Source: Ruminococcaceae bacterium YRB3002 (GTDB lineage: Bacteria > Bacillota > Clostridia > Saccharofermentanales > Saccharofermentanaceae). Taken from it: a DNA stretch of 64,000 nucleotides. The translations under genes were made by a program, and so were the position numbers. The stretch spans positions 124,001-188,000 of the forward strand of contig FMTG01000004.1 of the NCBI GenBank assembly GCA_900099715.1. Reading direction: 5' to 3'. Shown in pieces: positions 16,785-26,152 of the stretch. The notes below the pieces were generated by a model. The model did no database searches and had not been told where the DNA came from. It was given only the letters and a program-made list of their open reading frames with translations. How positions within the stretch are numbered: the first letter of the stretch is position 1; every line of letters begins with the position of its first letter.

Positions 16785-17546
16785 ATGGAAAAGATCTATA
16801 TGATACCCGTCAACGACGCGTATTCGTCTGAATGTGACTGCCCTATCTGCTGTCTCAGAGATAAGGCGGAGGCTAACGAACTGGATTACTATCTCGGACC
16901 TTCCCTGATGGAACCCGATACGAGAAAGATAACAAACAAGACCGGATTCTGTCCGGAACACCTTGGAAAACTCAATAAGAGAGAGGCCAACAGACTTGGA
17001 CTGGGACTGATGCTCCATACTCACCTTAAAGATCTTAGGGATGATATAGCACCGGATATTGAAGCATCCATCCCCTCGAAAGCCTCGCTGTTCAAGGGCA
17101 GGAGCTCCGATTACAAGACTAAGCTCAATCAGGCTGCAGACAAGATCGAGAGAAGAGTGGCTACCTGTCCGATCTGCGATAAGCTCAACGATTCAATGAT
17201 GCATTCTGTTGAGGTTATCTGCTACATGTTCCTTCATGACAGTGAGTTCAAGGAGAAATTCATACATGCCAAGTCTCACTGTCTCCCCCACACAGCTATG
17301 CTTCTGAGGGCGGCATCTAAGCTGTCACAAAATGATGCCGCTGACTTTGTTGCGGCTCTGTATGAGAATAACAAGAAATACTTTGATCCTCTCATCGACG
17401 ATGTGGAGTGGTTTACACTTAAATTTGACTATCGCAATAATGATAAGCCTTGGGGCAATTCAAAGAATGCCATACAGCGTTCCATGAGATTTATTGCGTC
17501 TGACAGGAGTGATTTCGATGACAAACAGACCAGAAACGGAAAATGA
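16785..17546 (+). CDS. DUF6062 family cysteine-rich protein
   Basis: A 253-residue protein of the DUF6062 type with two similar cysteine units. The first has CDCPICCL near residue 18 and GFCPEHLG near residue 56. The second has TCPICDKL near residue 128 and SHCLPHTAML near residue 166. Each CPIC plus CxxH pair could hold a zinc ion. The function is not known. It begins on the base after the stop codon of the P-loop gene and its last 29 bases overlap the next gene, so it belongs to a tight operon. No signal peptide or membrane segment is seen, so it is expected in the cytoplasm. Confidence 0.78.
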   Translation: MEKIYMIPVNDAYSSECDCPICCLRDKAEANELDYYLGPSLMEPDTRKITNKTGFCPEHLGKLNKREANRLGLGLMLHTHLKDLRDDIAPDIEASIPSKASLFKGRSSDYKTKLNQAADKIERRVATCPICDKLNDSMMHSVEVICYMFLHDSEFKEKFIHAKSHCLPHTAMLLRAASKLSQNDAADFVAALYENNKKYFDPLIDDVEWFTLKFDYRNNDKPWGNSKNAIQRSMRFIASDRSDFDDKQTRNGK

Positions 17547-17928
17547 GCTGACCTTTGAATGTGATGTCCTGCCGGAACTCGAACTGCTTAATGACGGCAA
17601 TGAGATCACACTTGTCATAAATCATGATTATTACGGATCGGACAATGAACACGGTCACGACCTGCTTGCTTCATATATAAATTCTATCGTTGAAGAATAT
17701 ATGCATTTGAGCAACGTGATACTGTTCGACAGCAGCGTAAAGATGCTTGACAGTACTCATCCTCTTAATCATGAGTTACTGTCTCTTAAGGACTATGCGG
17801 ACAATATGTATCCCTGTTCCGGTTCCCTTGAATTCTATTCAATGGAATGCCCTGAGGGCATGACCGCACTTGATCAGGCTTCTTTATTCAGGATCATGAT
17901 CGAATCTGATAAGACTATTACCATCTGA
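17518..17928 (+). CDS. Small DsrE/YedF-like protein
   Basis: A 136-residue cytoplasmic protein. The stretch EITLVINHDYYGSDNEHGHD, then SNVILFDSSVKML, resembles the DsrE-like C-terminal domain of YedF-type selenium-metabolism sulfurtransferases. Where those have a C-G-T-C-L-x-Y-Y site, this protein has PCSGSLEFYS, so one cysteine is kept and the second is serine. No N-terminal TusA domain is present. The assignment is from pattern recognition only. I start at the ATG at 17518, which has AGGAG nine bases upstream inside the preceding gene. It overlaps the DUF6062 gene by 29 bases and ends the operon. Confidence 0.55.
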   Translation: MTNRPETENELTFECDVLPELELLNDGNEITLVINHDYYGSDNEHGHDLLASYINSIVEEYMHLSNVILFDSSVKMLDSTHPLNHELLSLKDYADNMYPCSGSLEFYSMECPEGMTALDQASLFRIMIESDKTITI

Positions 17929-17959
17929 TAGATCGTCACTATTATCTGTTAACAATTAA

Positions 17960-17987
17960 AGAGGCTGCCCCATACGGGACAGCCTCT
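17960..17987. terminator. Bidirectional terminator between convergent operons
   Basis: A 12-base near-perfect stem (AGAGGCTGCCCC with GGGACAGCCTCT) with a 4-base loop lies between the end of the DsrE-like gene and the end of the tip pseudopilin gene. T-containing tails are present on both strands. Confidence 0.82.
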
Positions 17988-18019
17988 CTTGATTCTTGGG
18001 CCTTATATCATCAATAGTA

Positions 18020-19963
18020 TTACGTGGAATAATAGATGATATCATAAACTGAATACTTTGTTGTTGCCGGCTTTGCCACAACGGGCTCAGCTGCATCCGG
18101 GTCAGGACAGTAGTACATCTTGAGGTCGTTAGCACTTGAACCTGCATCAACTCTAGAACACATAAGACGACCATAGAAGTATGATTCGAGACCAAAATGG
18201 ACAGTTGACTTTCCGGGATAATTATTCTCATACAACCCGATATATGCCTCTACTACTACATGCCTAAGAGCCATATCTTTAACCGTAATATATACATCGT
18301 TATTATTAGCACCATAGATATAGAAATACGGTTTCTCTGTACCTGCCTTGTATTCAGACTCAAAACTCGTAGGCTTAAGTGTATTATTGGTTATGTTTTT
18401 GTATGCATTCTCAGGAGTAGCACAATTTGAACGAGGTATTGACAGGATTCCGGAAGAAAAGTAATTAGCTGAACCACCATTGATCTTCCCGTTTCCCCAA
18501 TACAGATTAACGCCATCTTCCAATATCATAGTAGCCGAACCGCCAGCTCCAGCATTCACAACCACAAGACCTACACCGGCAAGATCATATGTAGAACCCA
18601 TATAGATCGTGTAATCCTTAGATCCGTCCAAAAAGATGTACTTGCAATCTGAAGTTTTATTTAAATTTCCAGACATAGCATAGTTGATTCCTGCACTATC
18701 ATGGATATAGTACTCACCTGGGTCGAGCATCTTCTTGTTAGAATCCGAATACGCATTACTTAGGAATCCGCTTATGCCCATACTCTTTGTAGTAGCAGCA
18801 GTTGAGTGAGTTCTGGACAACTTTAATGTCTTGAACGCATCCTCAGACTTCGGGAACTGTCCGGCTGCAGATGAGTAATCTGCGTCCATGTAATCCTTAA
18901 GTTTTTTTACTATTGAAGACGATGAACTATATGCATCCTTCCAAGTTTTCCTATTGTCAGAAGATATCTGACTACTATAATAGGAGTTATCGTCAGCCCA
19001 TGATAGTGAGGACGAAGTACCCTTAAGAACGATAACGTTTCTGCTGCCCAGCAGCTGATTTACACGGGCATTGGAATCGTCATTGACCTTCCTGTTAGCG
19101 AATACCCAATGAGAGGCGGTCATACCTGTTCTGCTCTCCGAACCAAGACTCGAAAATGAATTTCCTCCGCTCGATCCGATGAAATATACAGTACCTTTTA
19201 CAGTTGGCTCGTTAACATTATCACCAATATTTGACCAATGCCAAGTAGCCTGGTCACCCAGGAATACAAGATCACCATCATATGTATTATTACGAAGACT
19301 GACACTAATACTTTTTTCAGTGCCAACAAATACAAACGTAGAAGTATTGGCGCCATTTCCTGCTCGCATAGAAACATGATTGCCAGCACCACGGACAATA
19401 ACCATATTACCTTCCTGTTTATCTTTGTCAAGCGATGATTCGCCGACATTGAGAGCATAGAAATCCGTTTTGTCTGCACTGCCTGAGAGATCCCACTGGT
19501 TAGAGAAATAGGAAGGATTCTTCTTCGGCTTGTTGTACTTAAGGATCATCCTTACGTTCTCTTTCTCACTACCGATAGTGGTAGTGAAGTCACAGTAGAT
19601 GTACTTCTCTGACCCGACAGTCTTATTGTAGAAATGAACATCAGTACAGTTGTCGTCAGTTGACCCCATGCCTGCCACTTTGCCATCGTTAACCGCAAGT
19701 CTGATAGTCTTGTTATTGCTTGCAAGCGCTTCAAGGTAGTCATCGTTGAGTTCCTGCATAACAATGGCCTGATAGATTGCCTCGGAAGCGGATGTAGCTG
19801 TAAGTCTTGCCTGACTCTCCTTGGCTCTGTTGTACAGTCTCGATCTGGTCGAATTGGTCAGGAGCAAAGCCGCTGATATGAAGATCATAGCCATTGCAAC
19901 GATCAGGAGGACCATTACGAGGATGATACCCTGCTTGCTGTTCGTCTTGCTCTTTCTAATCAT
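18020..19963 (-). CDS. Large PilX/GspK-like pseudopilin, probable pilus tip protein
   Basis: A 647-residue protein with a basic leader (MIRKSKTNSKQG) and then a hydrophobic helix IILVMVLLIVAMAMIFISAA. This resembles the N-terminus of PilX and GspK-type proteins, in which mature residue 5 is not Glu. Here it is Met. Residues about 130-640 are Ser/Asn/Gly-rich with repeating short strands (DLVFLGDQA, GTVYFIGSSGG, RNVIVLKGTSS), compatible with a beta-helix or adhesin-like head, which is inferred. I start at the ATG at 19963 with AAGG eight bases upstream. A further in-frame ATG at 20008 lacks support. It is transcribed alone from a good promoter and faces the pilD operon. Confidence 0.72.
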   Translation of the reverse strand: MIRKSKTNSKQGIILVMVLLIVAMAMIFISAALLLTNSTRSRLYNRAKESQARLTATSASEAIYQAIVMQELNDDYLEALASNNKTIRLAVNDGKVAGMGSTDDNCTDVHFYNKTVGSEKYIYCDFTTTIGSEKENVRMILKYNKPKKNPSYFSNQWDLSGSADKTDFYALNVGESSLDKDKQEGNMVIVRGAGNHVSMRAGNGANTSTFVFVGTEKSISVSLRNNTYDGDLVFLGDQATWHWSNIGDNVNEPTVKGTVYFIGSSGGNSFSSLGSESRTGMTASHWVFANRKVNDDSNARVNQLLGSRNVIVLKGTSSSLSWADDNSYYSSQISSDNRKTWKDAYSSSSSIVKKLKDYMDADYSSAAGQFPKSEDAFKTLKLSRTHSTAATTKSMGISGFLSNAYSDSNKKMLDPGEYYIHDSAGINYAMSGNLNKTSDCKYIFLDGSKDYTIYMGSTYDLAGVGLVVVNAGAGGSATMILEDGVNLYWGNGKINGGSANYFSSGILSIPRSNCATPENAYKNITNNTLKPTSFESEYKAGTEKPYFYIYGANNNDVYITVKDMALRHVVVEAYIGLYENNYPGKSTVHFGLESYFYGRLMCSRVDAGSSANDLKMYYCPDPDAAEPVVAKPATTKYSVYDIIYYST

Positions 19964-20052
19964 ATGAAGTACCTTCCCTTCGTATGTATTGTGCCTCGCG
20001 CCATACATCTTAAATGTTAGACATAAAACGCCTATTTATATCTGTTGCCATA

Positions 20053-20081
20053 ATTCTAATTCATCACGACACAAATTTCAA
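20053..20081 (-). promoter_or_regulatory. Promoter of the large pseudopilin gene
   Basis: On the minus strand TTGAAA (20076-20081) and TAGAAT (20053-20058) are spaced by 17 bases. It leaves an untranslated leader of about 85 bases before the ATG at 19963. Confidence 0.78.
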
Positions 20082-20140
20082 CAAAAGATTTCCAAATTAA
20101 TAACTTTTTTTGCATAAACTGTGAACAATTTGTTAACAAA

Positions 20141-21130
20141 CTACTCTCCAGTCTCCTCTTCCGGTTCTTCTTTAGGTGCTCCCGAAGCTCCGTATTTGTC
20201 AAATTCCTCTTTTTTGCAGGCCACCAGATAGTAGTCATTCTGGGTTGCCAGCCTCATTACAGAGGACACATAAAACTCTCCTGTCTTGTTCTTCTTACTC
20301 CTGCTCCTGGCAAAAAATTCGCCGTGTTCAGGACAGAACAGCAGGGCATACTCAGACTTTCTGATCCGGAACCTCTTTATCTTCTCATTGAGAGCGGTCT
20401 TGCATATGGGACAGGTGGCCCAGAAAGCTCTGGCGCCCTCATATGCCATATCCTGCGAAGCACATGGGCTTCCCACAAATGTGAACTCGCTCACAACATC
20501 CGGGTCGATGGCGGAGCTTGATATTGTGGAGAGAACCTGGGCAGTCTTGTTCTGTTCAAATATCTTCTCAAGGATCCTTCCCGTATAAATGGCATCCGAA
20601 GTTGCAGAATGGAATCCGATCCTCTTGTCAATCCCGTAGAAATCGACCGCAAACTCAACACTCCTCTGCTTTCCCTTCTCCCCGGAAAACAGTGAGAACA
20701 GGGGCTGAAGGTCAAGAAAATACACATTCAGGTCATCGTCCATATCGAAGAACTTCAGATTCTGTTTGAGCATAGCCGTATCGGAATTGCCCCATCCCAC
20801 GAGAATCTGAGCCTTCCCTATAAATGCCCTGAACGCATGATACGCCATCGCAAAAGAAACACCGTTCAAAAGATCGGAGTTGCTCTTGCCCGTAACCTTC
20901 TTTACATGATAGTGAAGCTTTGTATATACCTGCGGCTTTATATTACGCGAGAACTGCTTTCCCCTTATCAGATTTCCGTTCTCATATGTATACTTTACGG
21001 CCCCTATCTCGATTATCTCTCCCGTGAGTGCAGAAACATCAAACCCGTACTCTTTACCATAAATGGGCTGATTCCACTCCATATCGAAAACAACGAGTTC
21101 CATACCGTCCGTAATAGGAAAATTGAGCAT
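20141..21130 (-). CDS. DnaQ-like 3'-5' exonuclease with C-terminal zinc-finger-like motif
   Basis: A 329-residue DEDDh-family exonuclease. Exo I is VVFDMEWNQ (D and E, residues about 14-22), Exo II lies near LVGWGNSDTAMLKQN, and Exo III is GFHSATSDAIYTGRIL with the catalytic His and Asp five residues apart. The C-terminal third has CPICKTAL near residue 240 and FCPEHGEF near residue 266, a likely zinc-binding CxxC/CxxH pair. The tail is rich in Glu. The substrate (DNA or RNA) is not evident, and KapD-like sporulation exonucleases are a similar group. The ATG overlaps the stop codon of the upstream gene (TAATG), and an AGGAGG site is eight bases before it. Confidence 0.85.
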   Translation of the reverse strand: MLNFPITDGMELVVFDMEWNQPIYGKEYGFDVSALTGEIIEIGAVKYTYENGNLIRGKQFSRNIKPQVYTKLHYHVKKVTGKSNSDLLNGVSFAMAYHAFRAFIGKAQILVGWGNSDTAMLKQNLKFFDMDDDLNVYFLDLQPLFSLFSGEKGKQRSVEFAVDFYGIDKRIGFHSATSDAIYTGRILEKIFEQNKTAQVLSTISSSAIDPDVVSEFTFVGSPCASQDMAYEGARAFWATCPICKTALNEKIKRFRIRKSEYALLFCPEHGEFFARSRSKKNKTGEFYVSSVMRLATQNDYYLVACKKEEFDKYGASGAPKEEPEEETGE

Positions 21131-23382
21131 TACTCCAGCCTCCTTATCCTTTTTGTTATTATCTCATGTCCGGCTGCGCACAACAATCCCGATATTGTCA
21201 GCGCTATGCCGGGAACGGCGCCTTTGTTGCGGGAAGAGATCTCAAGCACACCCTCCAGATCCGAAGGGATCGTGAATGCAGTTCTGCCGAGATATTCATA
21301 TACCGCCACCTGTGTGCCCCCCACAGATATCTTAATGTCTTCACTGTACCTGACGCCGGTTAAGAGAGTCTTTGCTCCCCCTCCGGTAACTCTGTTCTCA
21401 GCTGCTATATCGAAGGACATGCCGTTAAACACATCAAGTGCGTCCTCATCAAGTCTGTAAAGCTCCATATACCCCTGATTCGCCCCGGTAGGATCTCCTC
21501 TCATTGATATCTCAAAAGTCCCGGTGGTATTGGTCAGTTCATACAGGAAAGGGCCGTCGAACTTTCTGTCGATGGGGAGATCGGATATATTGAAGTTCAG
21601 TTCAGACATGTGAACAGGTGCATTAAGACCGGAACCGAAGAAAAGCCTTTCTTCACTCAGGAGGGAAACTCCTCTGATCATCTCGCTGTCCTCTTCGCAT
21701 ATCCTGAAGCGTCCGTCTTCCCCCTTAACAAATCCGATATTCATGATCTCGGAAGTCCCAACAGGTAAAAAGACATGATCTATACCCATGTCATCACACA
21801 TTTCATTGATGATAGAAGGTACGTCCCTTCCCTCTTCCGAAGGTGCTGAGCCTGAATCCAGAATCAGATACCGGTCACGGGACGTAAGGAACGAGAGCTC
21901 AGCATCTGTCGATAATTCAGGCGTATCACAATCACCGTCAGCATAGACCACAGGACGGTAATCCTCCGGTCTCATATCAGACATCATATATACATAAGAC
22001 ATATTTGATGTCAGCACGATACAGGAAAGAACCCCGTAGATAATGCCCGTCTTTCTGCTGCCGTTCTCAGCAATGTGCAGAAGGAAGACCGTGACTCCGA
22101 CAGCAGATATGAATGTCATGAACAGCTGATAGTTCATATAACCGTAAACATTTTCAGAACTGTTGGCGATCACCATGAGAACTATCACTGACAGTCCGCC
22201 GCCATAGATCACGCCCCTTCCGGCGTTTCTGATATTCTTGACAGATATTGCTGCTGCGATAACGAGCACAACTGCCAGCCCGGATAACAGCGCAGCGGGA
22301 TAGCATGTAGATGAATCGGCAAACGGTATCAGGGAATTAAACGCAGAATAAGCTGTAAGAATGTGACAGATGACGGCAACGATCCCGGTCACAGCCTTTA
22401 TCCTCACAGGGATATTTGGGTTAATGAACATTATTATAATAAGTACAAGTGTAATTATCCCAATGTATATTGCATGGCATGTTCCGTCCTGGGAATTCTG
22501 AGCCATTCCTGACGAAGCGGAAGCCAGGAAGTCGAAGAGCTTGTATTCCACAGCAGCATCAGAAAACACCTCAGTTCCACGCTGCTGAATATCAAGGCTC
22601 AGCATTGCCGGAATGCTGACCATACCTGATACCATAAACCCGGGAATGACAGCAGCCAGTATCCTGCAGACTGAAGCCAGAACATTTCCTGCCGTCCTGT
22701 ATCTCATTATGGCAGCCACGAAAGAGTACATCAGTATACAGACTGACCCGCATATGATTCCCGGCATACCTGAAATAAAGATCAGTGCAAATATCAGTAC
22801 AAGGCGGAGATAAACCACATTATCATCTGTTGCAATCATGCGGTCCATAGCTGCAAACGCAAGCGGGAACAGTATCAGAAGATTCATTACCTGGATCGCT
22901 CCGGCAGCCAGGAAAGCTATAGAACTGCATGCGTAGAAGACAGACAGCATTACGCTGAAGTACTTTCCGGCTCTGATCCGATTCTTAAGAAGATAATACA
23001 TGGCGATTGAAGCAAGCCCGAACCGCAGAAAATACGCTGCAAACAGTATGACGCCTCCGGCTTTATCCCCTGTCATCAGAGCCAGAAGGAAAAAAAGATC
23101 CATATACTCTGCCAGAAGGGTATCGATCCCTTTCTGCCTGACAAGAGAATTAGGAGATGCCAGTTCCTCCCTGATCTCAGATGCCGCTTCGCGGGATTCT
23201 GTGACAGCGCATATCACATCTTCATCCATGGGATTCCTTCTCAGAGTAGCCTCTACAGGCAGGATCTTTCCCGGTGGCACCTGGGCGATCATAAAGGCGG
23301 CTGCCATTATGATCACCGGAAGCAGCAGAGCGAGAACAGGAGCTATGATATTACCGTATCTGCTCTTAGCAAGGCTTCTCAT
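21130..23382 (-). CDS. Divergent YfhO-like polytopic membrane protein
   Basis: A 750-residue membrane protein with about 12-14 hydrophobic helices in the first 470 residues and an extracellular-type domain at residues about 480-730, then one last helix. Overall layout matches the YfhO family, and it sits directly after a clear YfhO gene with a 17-base overlap. It lacks the early D-L-x-x-Q-Y-A-P motif seen in the other two YfhO proteins of this window, so it may have lost glycosyl transfer activity or use another donor. It is co-transcribed with the exonuclease gene, with which it shares one base. Confidence 0.65.
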   Translation of the reverse strand: MRSLAKSRYGNIIAPVLALLLPVIIMAAAFMIAQVPPGKILPVEATLRRNPMDEDVICAVTESREAASEIREELASPNSLVRQKGIDTLLAEYMDLFFLLALMTGDKAGGVILFAAYFLRFGLASIAMYYLLKNRIRAGKYFSVMLSVFYACSSIAFLAAGAIQVMNLLILFPLAFAAMDRMIATDDNVVYLRLVLIFALIFISGMPGIICGSVCILMYSFVAAIMRYRTAGNVLASVCRILAAVIPGFMVSGMVSIPAMLSLDIQQRGTEVFSDAAVEYKLFDFLASASSGMAQNSQDGTCHAIYIGIITLVLIIIMFINPNIPVRIKAVTGIVAVICHILTAYSAFNSLIPFADSSTCYPAALLSGLAVVLVIAAAISVKNIRNAGRGVIYGGGLSVIVLMVIANSSENVYGYMNYQLFMTFISAVGVTVFLLHIAENGSRKTGIIYGVLSCIVLTSNMSYVYMMSDMRPEDYRPVVYADGDCDTPELSTDAELSFLTSRDRYLILDSGSAPSEEGRDVPSIINEMCDDMGIDHVFLPVGTSEIMNIGFVKGEDGRFRICEEDSEMIRGVSLLSEERLFFGSGLNAPVHMSELNFNISDLPIDRKFDGPFLYELTNTTGTFEISMRGDPTGANQGYMELYRLDEDALDVFNGMSFDIAAENRVTGGGAKTLLTGVRYSEDIKISVGGTQVAVYEYLGRTAFTIPSDLEGVLEISSRNKGAVPGIALTISGLLCAAGHEIITKRIRRLE

Positions 23383-26059
23383 TCACAGCTTCCTCTCTCT
23401 TCTTCATCCTCTTTGCACGGACAACCTCCGAGATAACGATCACTGCTGTCATAACGGTCCATGCTGCGGCACTGATAATGACACCCTCAGTAAGACCCTG
23501 GGGCATATAATCAAGTTCTATCTCGTGATATCCCTTATCCAGTCTTATGCTCACATACGAGTCCCCTACAGGGGTTATCTCGCCTTTCTCACCGTCAACC
23601 TTCACGCTCCAGCCCTCCGAGTAAGGGATCGTCATGAAGAGAAGGCCGTCATTCAGTGCTGTGACATTGCCTTTCACCGATAACGTGTCATACTCCGTCA
23701 CGTTGAATTCCTCATCTGCCAGCTGTGCAATGGCATTCTTAAAATTGTCAGGTGTGAGTTCCGCACCGAACACTTTCACGGAATTGCCGGGATTCTTGGA
23801 GTACTTGACCGTAAGCGTAACAGGTCTTCCGTCAAACTTGCCGAGGCTTATTATCTGATAGCTTCTCAGCTCGTATGAGTACTCATCCTTGTCGCCCCTA
23901 GATACTGTCGCGGTAGCGCCGGCATTGGCATTTACATAAACATAGAGATCAGCACCTTCCGTGGCATTTTCCACCGTAACCTTGAACATCGGATTATCGC
24001 TTCCGGGGACAACCGTGTAAAGGATCTCGCTGTCAACAACCTCAGAGGTGCTCATGTGTTCTGATTCCTCTGCGATAAGATCGATGTATGTATAACAGTC
24101 ACCGGTAACGCCCATGGACTTCAGCCAGTCATTCGTCTTCTTGAACACGTCAGGCTTCTCCCATGCCGGCTCATAATCTATAACTTCAGGATCCACCATA
24201 TAGCCCAGGGCCAGAGCATCGGGGTTGCCGTAGACCGTGATATTGTCGTCCTTGTACTCTTCGTCAAATACTTTCGGGATGGTGTTGGTATTCTCGATCG
24301 CCACGAGATTGCGGACACCGTAAAGGGATGCCGTAAGCCTGGTTATGCCCGAATTGCGGAATCCGTTGATGTTGTTATTGTGAAATCCGAAGTTGCGGTT
24401 GTACTTTACAAAACTCTCTCTGGTCGTGGAAGAGAATATGGACATTCCCTTAACGTTATAAACGGACTGGATGTCACAAATGTTATTGGGGAACAGCTCA
24501 CTCCTCTCGAAAGTCTTGTGACCGTCGGTTCCTTCAACTGAATCCACGTATGTCTTGATCTCCCCGTGATTCTTACCGAAGAAACTGTACCCTACAAAAC
24601 CCTCATTCTGGGCAACTATAGCGATAGATACTATACTTCCCGCCAGCGTCTCCGCCATTATAGTGGCAGCAAGGAGTGTCTCGCAGAATATCATGGACCG
24701 CCTGCGGTCGGAGACTACCTTGAGTGCAATGCCCTGGACAATGAGGAACAGAAGCGTCATGCCCATCTGGATATAGCCCTCATCCCCCTCTCCGAACTTC
24801 TCGTACAGGATGAGGAAGATTATGGCACCCGCCACCGAGGCACCCAACGCCCCCTTGGGGAGATGCCTCAGCCGTCTTATCGTCAGAAAACCTACAAGAA
24901 CCAGCACAAAAGGCATCAGGAATGACTGTCTGTAAGGGATCTGGTTCGGGAAATGCATGCCGTGCCAGATGAAGTTCAACGTTCTGTTGGTAAAGCTCAG
25001 GTAAAGAACGAGAATGATTATCCCGAATCCGAACTTGTGTCTCAGCCCGATGCCCGATGCTTTGGGCAGAAGGAAGAACAGAGGCAAAAGTATTATGACC
25101 ACAAGTCCGCAGTGAACATTGGCCATTCCGTCCCTTATGGCGGGACTTGCGGCCACCATGAACCGTCCCATGAAGTCAAAAAGCGTTCCTGTCAGGTTGT
25201 AATCCGTAGGGAAATCATTGCCGGTGGCGGAACAATGCTGAAGTATCAGATATGTTGGAAGTGTTATGAACGCCGTGGAGACACCGGCCAGCAGGCTGGC
25301 GGTGCCGAATCTTACAGCAGACAGGGCAAGATTCTTGAAGCAGAGCCTGTCAGGAGCATTGCGGTCCTCTGTGGGTCTCAGGAGCGTCAGGCAATAGACC
25401 GGGGCGAAGAACACAAGAAAGATGCACAGGAAATATCCCGTGAAATAGTTGCTTGCGATCGCAACAGCCAGTGACACAAGATAAAGCCACCAGGATCTGT
25501 CGAGAAAGAGCTTCCGAAGGCCGAGACAGATGACCGGCAGGAGTATAAGCACATCACACCACATGATGTTCCAGAAATCTGTTACGAACCAGCCGCACAG
25601 GGAATAGCAGATAGCAAATGCGACCGTGATGTTGTCTATCCTTCCATGATCGTTTGCCTTGAGGAAAAAGGACATGGCAAGAGATGCCAGCCCGGCCCTG
25701 AGTGCCGTTACGAAAGCGATAAAGACAGGCATCGTCTTGGCATCAAAGAAGATACACAGGATATTGAGCGGGCTGGCGGAATAATTCGCAAAGGCAGCAT
25801 AGTACTCGTTGCCGAGGCCGTCGCACCAGGAATAGAGAATGCTGTCGCCTGACAGGATCTTGTCTCTCAATGTAACAAGATAGGGTGCATACTGGTGGTA
25901 AAGGTCAACAGTGAGCATTGTCCTGTTGCCGAAAGGATAGCATCCCAATATCGCGAAAGCGGTAACTATGGTCAGAAAAGGAAATATAAATGACAGAAGA
26001 TACTGCGGCAGCACATCGGGTGTGCCCTTATTTAGCAGGTTTTTGGCTTTTTTATTCAT
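23366..26059 (-). CDS. YfhO family GT-C-type membrane protein
   Basis: An 897-residue YfhO protein. The N-terminal part has VDLYHQYAPYLVTLRDKIL near residue 47, then YSWCDGLGNEYYAAFANYSASPLNIL, the conserved region of the first external loop. About 12-13 membrane helices follow, then a C-terminal beta-rich extracellular domain (residues about 560-850) and a last helix with a Lys/Arg-rich tail. In Bacillus subtilis, YfhO uses a lipid-linked sugar made by CsbB to decorate lipoteichoic acid. The polymer modified here is unknown. It is the first gene of a three-gene minus-strand unit. The promoter lies in the AT-rich gap shared with the divergent lipid kinase gene. Confidence 0.87.
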   Translation of the reverse strand: MNKKAKNLLNKGTPDVLPQYLLSFIFPFLTIVTAFAILGCYPFGNRTMLTVDLYHQYAPYLVTLRDKILSGDSILYSWCDGLGNEYYAAFANYSASPLNILCIFFDAKTMPVFIAFVTALRAGLASLAMSFFLKANDHGRIDNITVAFAICYSLCGWFVTDFWNIMWCDVLILLPVICLGLRKLFLDRSWWLYLVSLAVAIASNYFTGYFLCIFLVFFAPVYCLTLLRPTEDRNAPDRLCFKNLALSAVRFGTASLLAGVSTAFITLPTYLILQHCSATGNDFPTDYNLTGTLFDFMGRFMVAASPAIRDGMANVHCGLVVIILLPLFFLLPKASGIGLRHKFGFGIIILVLYLSFTNRTLNFIWHGMHFPNQIPYRQSFLMPFVLVLVGFLTIRRLRHLPKGALGASVAGAIIFLILYEKFGEGDEGYIQMGMTLLFLIVQGIALKVVSDRRRSMIFCETLLAATIMAETLAGSIVSIAIVAQNEGFVGYSFFGKNHGEIKTYVDSVEGTDGHKTFERSELFPNNICDIQSVYNVKGMSIFSSTTRESFVKYNRNFGFHNNNINGFRNSGITRLTASLYGVRNLVAIENTNTIPKVFDEEYKDDNITVYGNPDALALGYMVDPEVIDYEPAWEKPDVFKKTNDWLKSMGVTGDCYTYIDLIAEESEHMSTSEVVDSEILYTVVPGSDNPMFKVTVENATEGADLYVYVNANAGATATVSRGDKDEYSYELRSYQIISLGKFDGRPVTLTVKYSKNPGNSVKVFGAELTPDNFKNAIAQLADEEFNVTEYDTLSVKGNVTALNDGLLFMTIPYSEGWSVKVDGEKGEITPVGDSYVSIRLDKGYHEIELDYMPQGLTEGVIISAAAWTVMTAVIVISEVVRAKRMKKREEAVNEKPC

Positions 26060-26152
26060 ATGTTAAGCAAATGCCTTTCGAATTTAACATAATTTTAAGT
26101 TATATAATATTATAATCAAACGTGATAATAATAACATGAATAAAGGGAAATT

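Noticed and set aside
23000-25474. Several plus-strand reading frames of 170-230 codons across the YfhO genes
   Set aside because: They lie opposite clear membrane protein genes and show no family motifs or ribosome binding sites.
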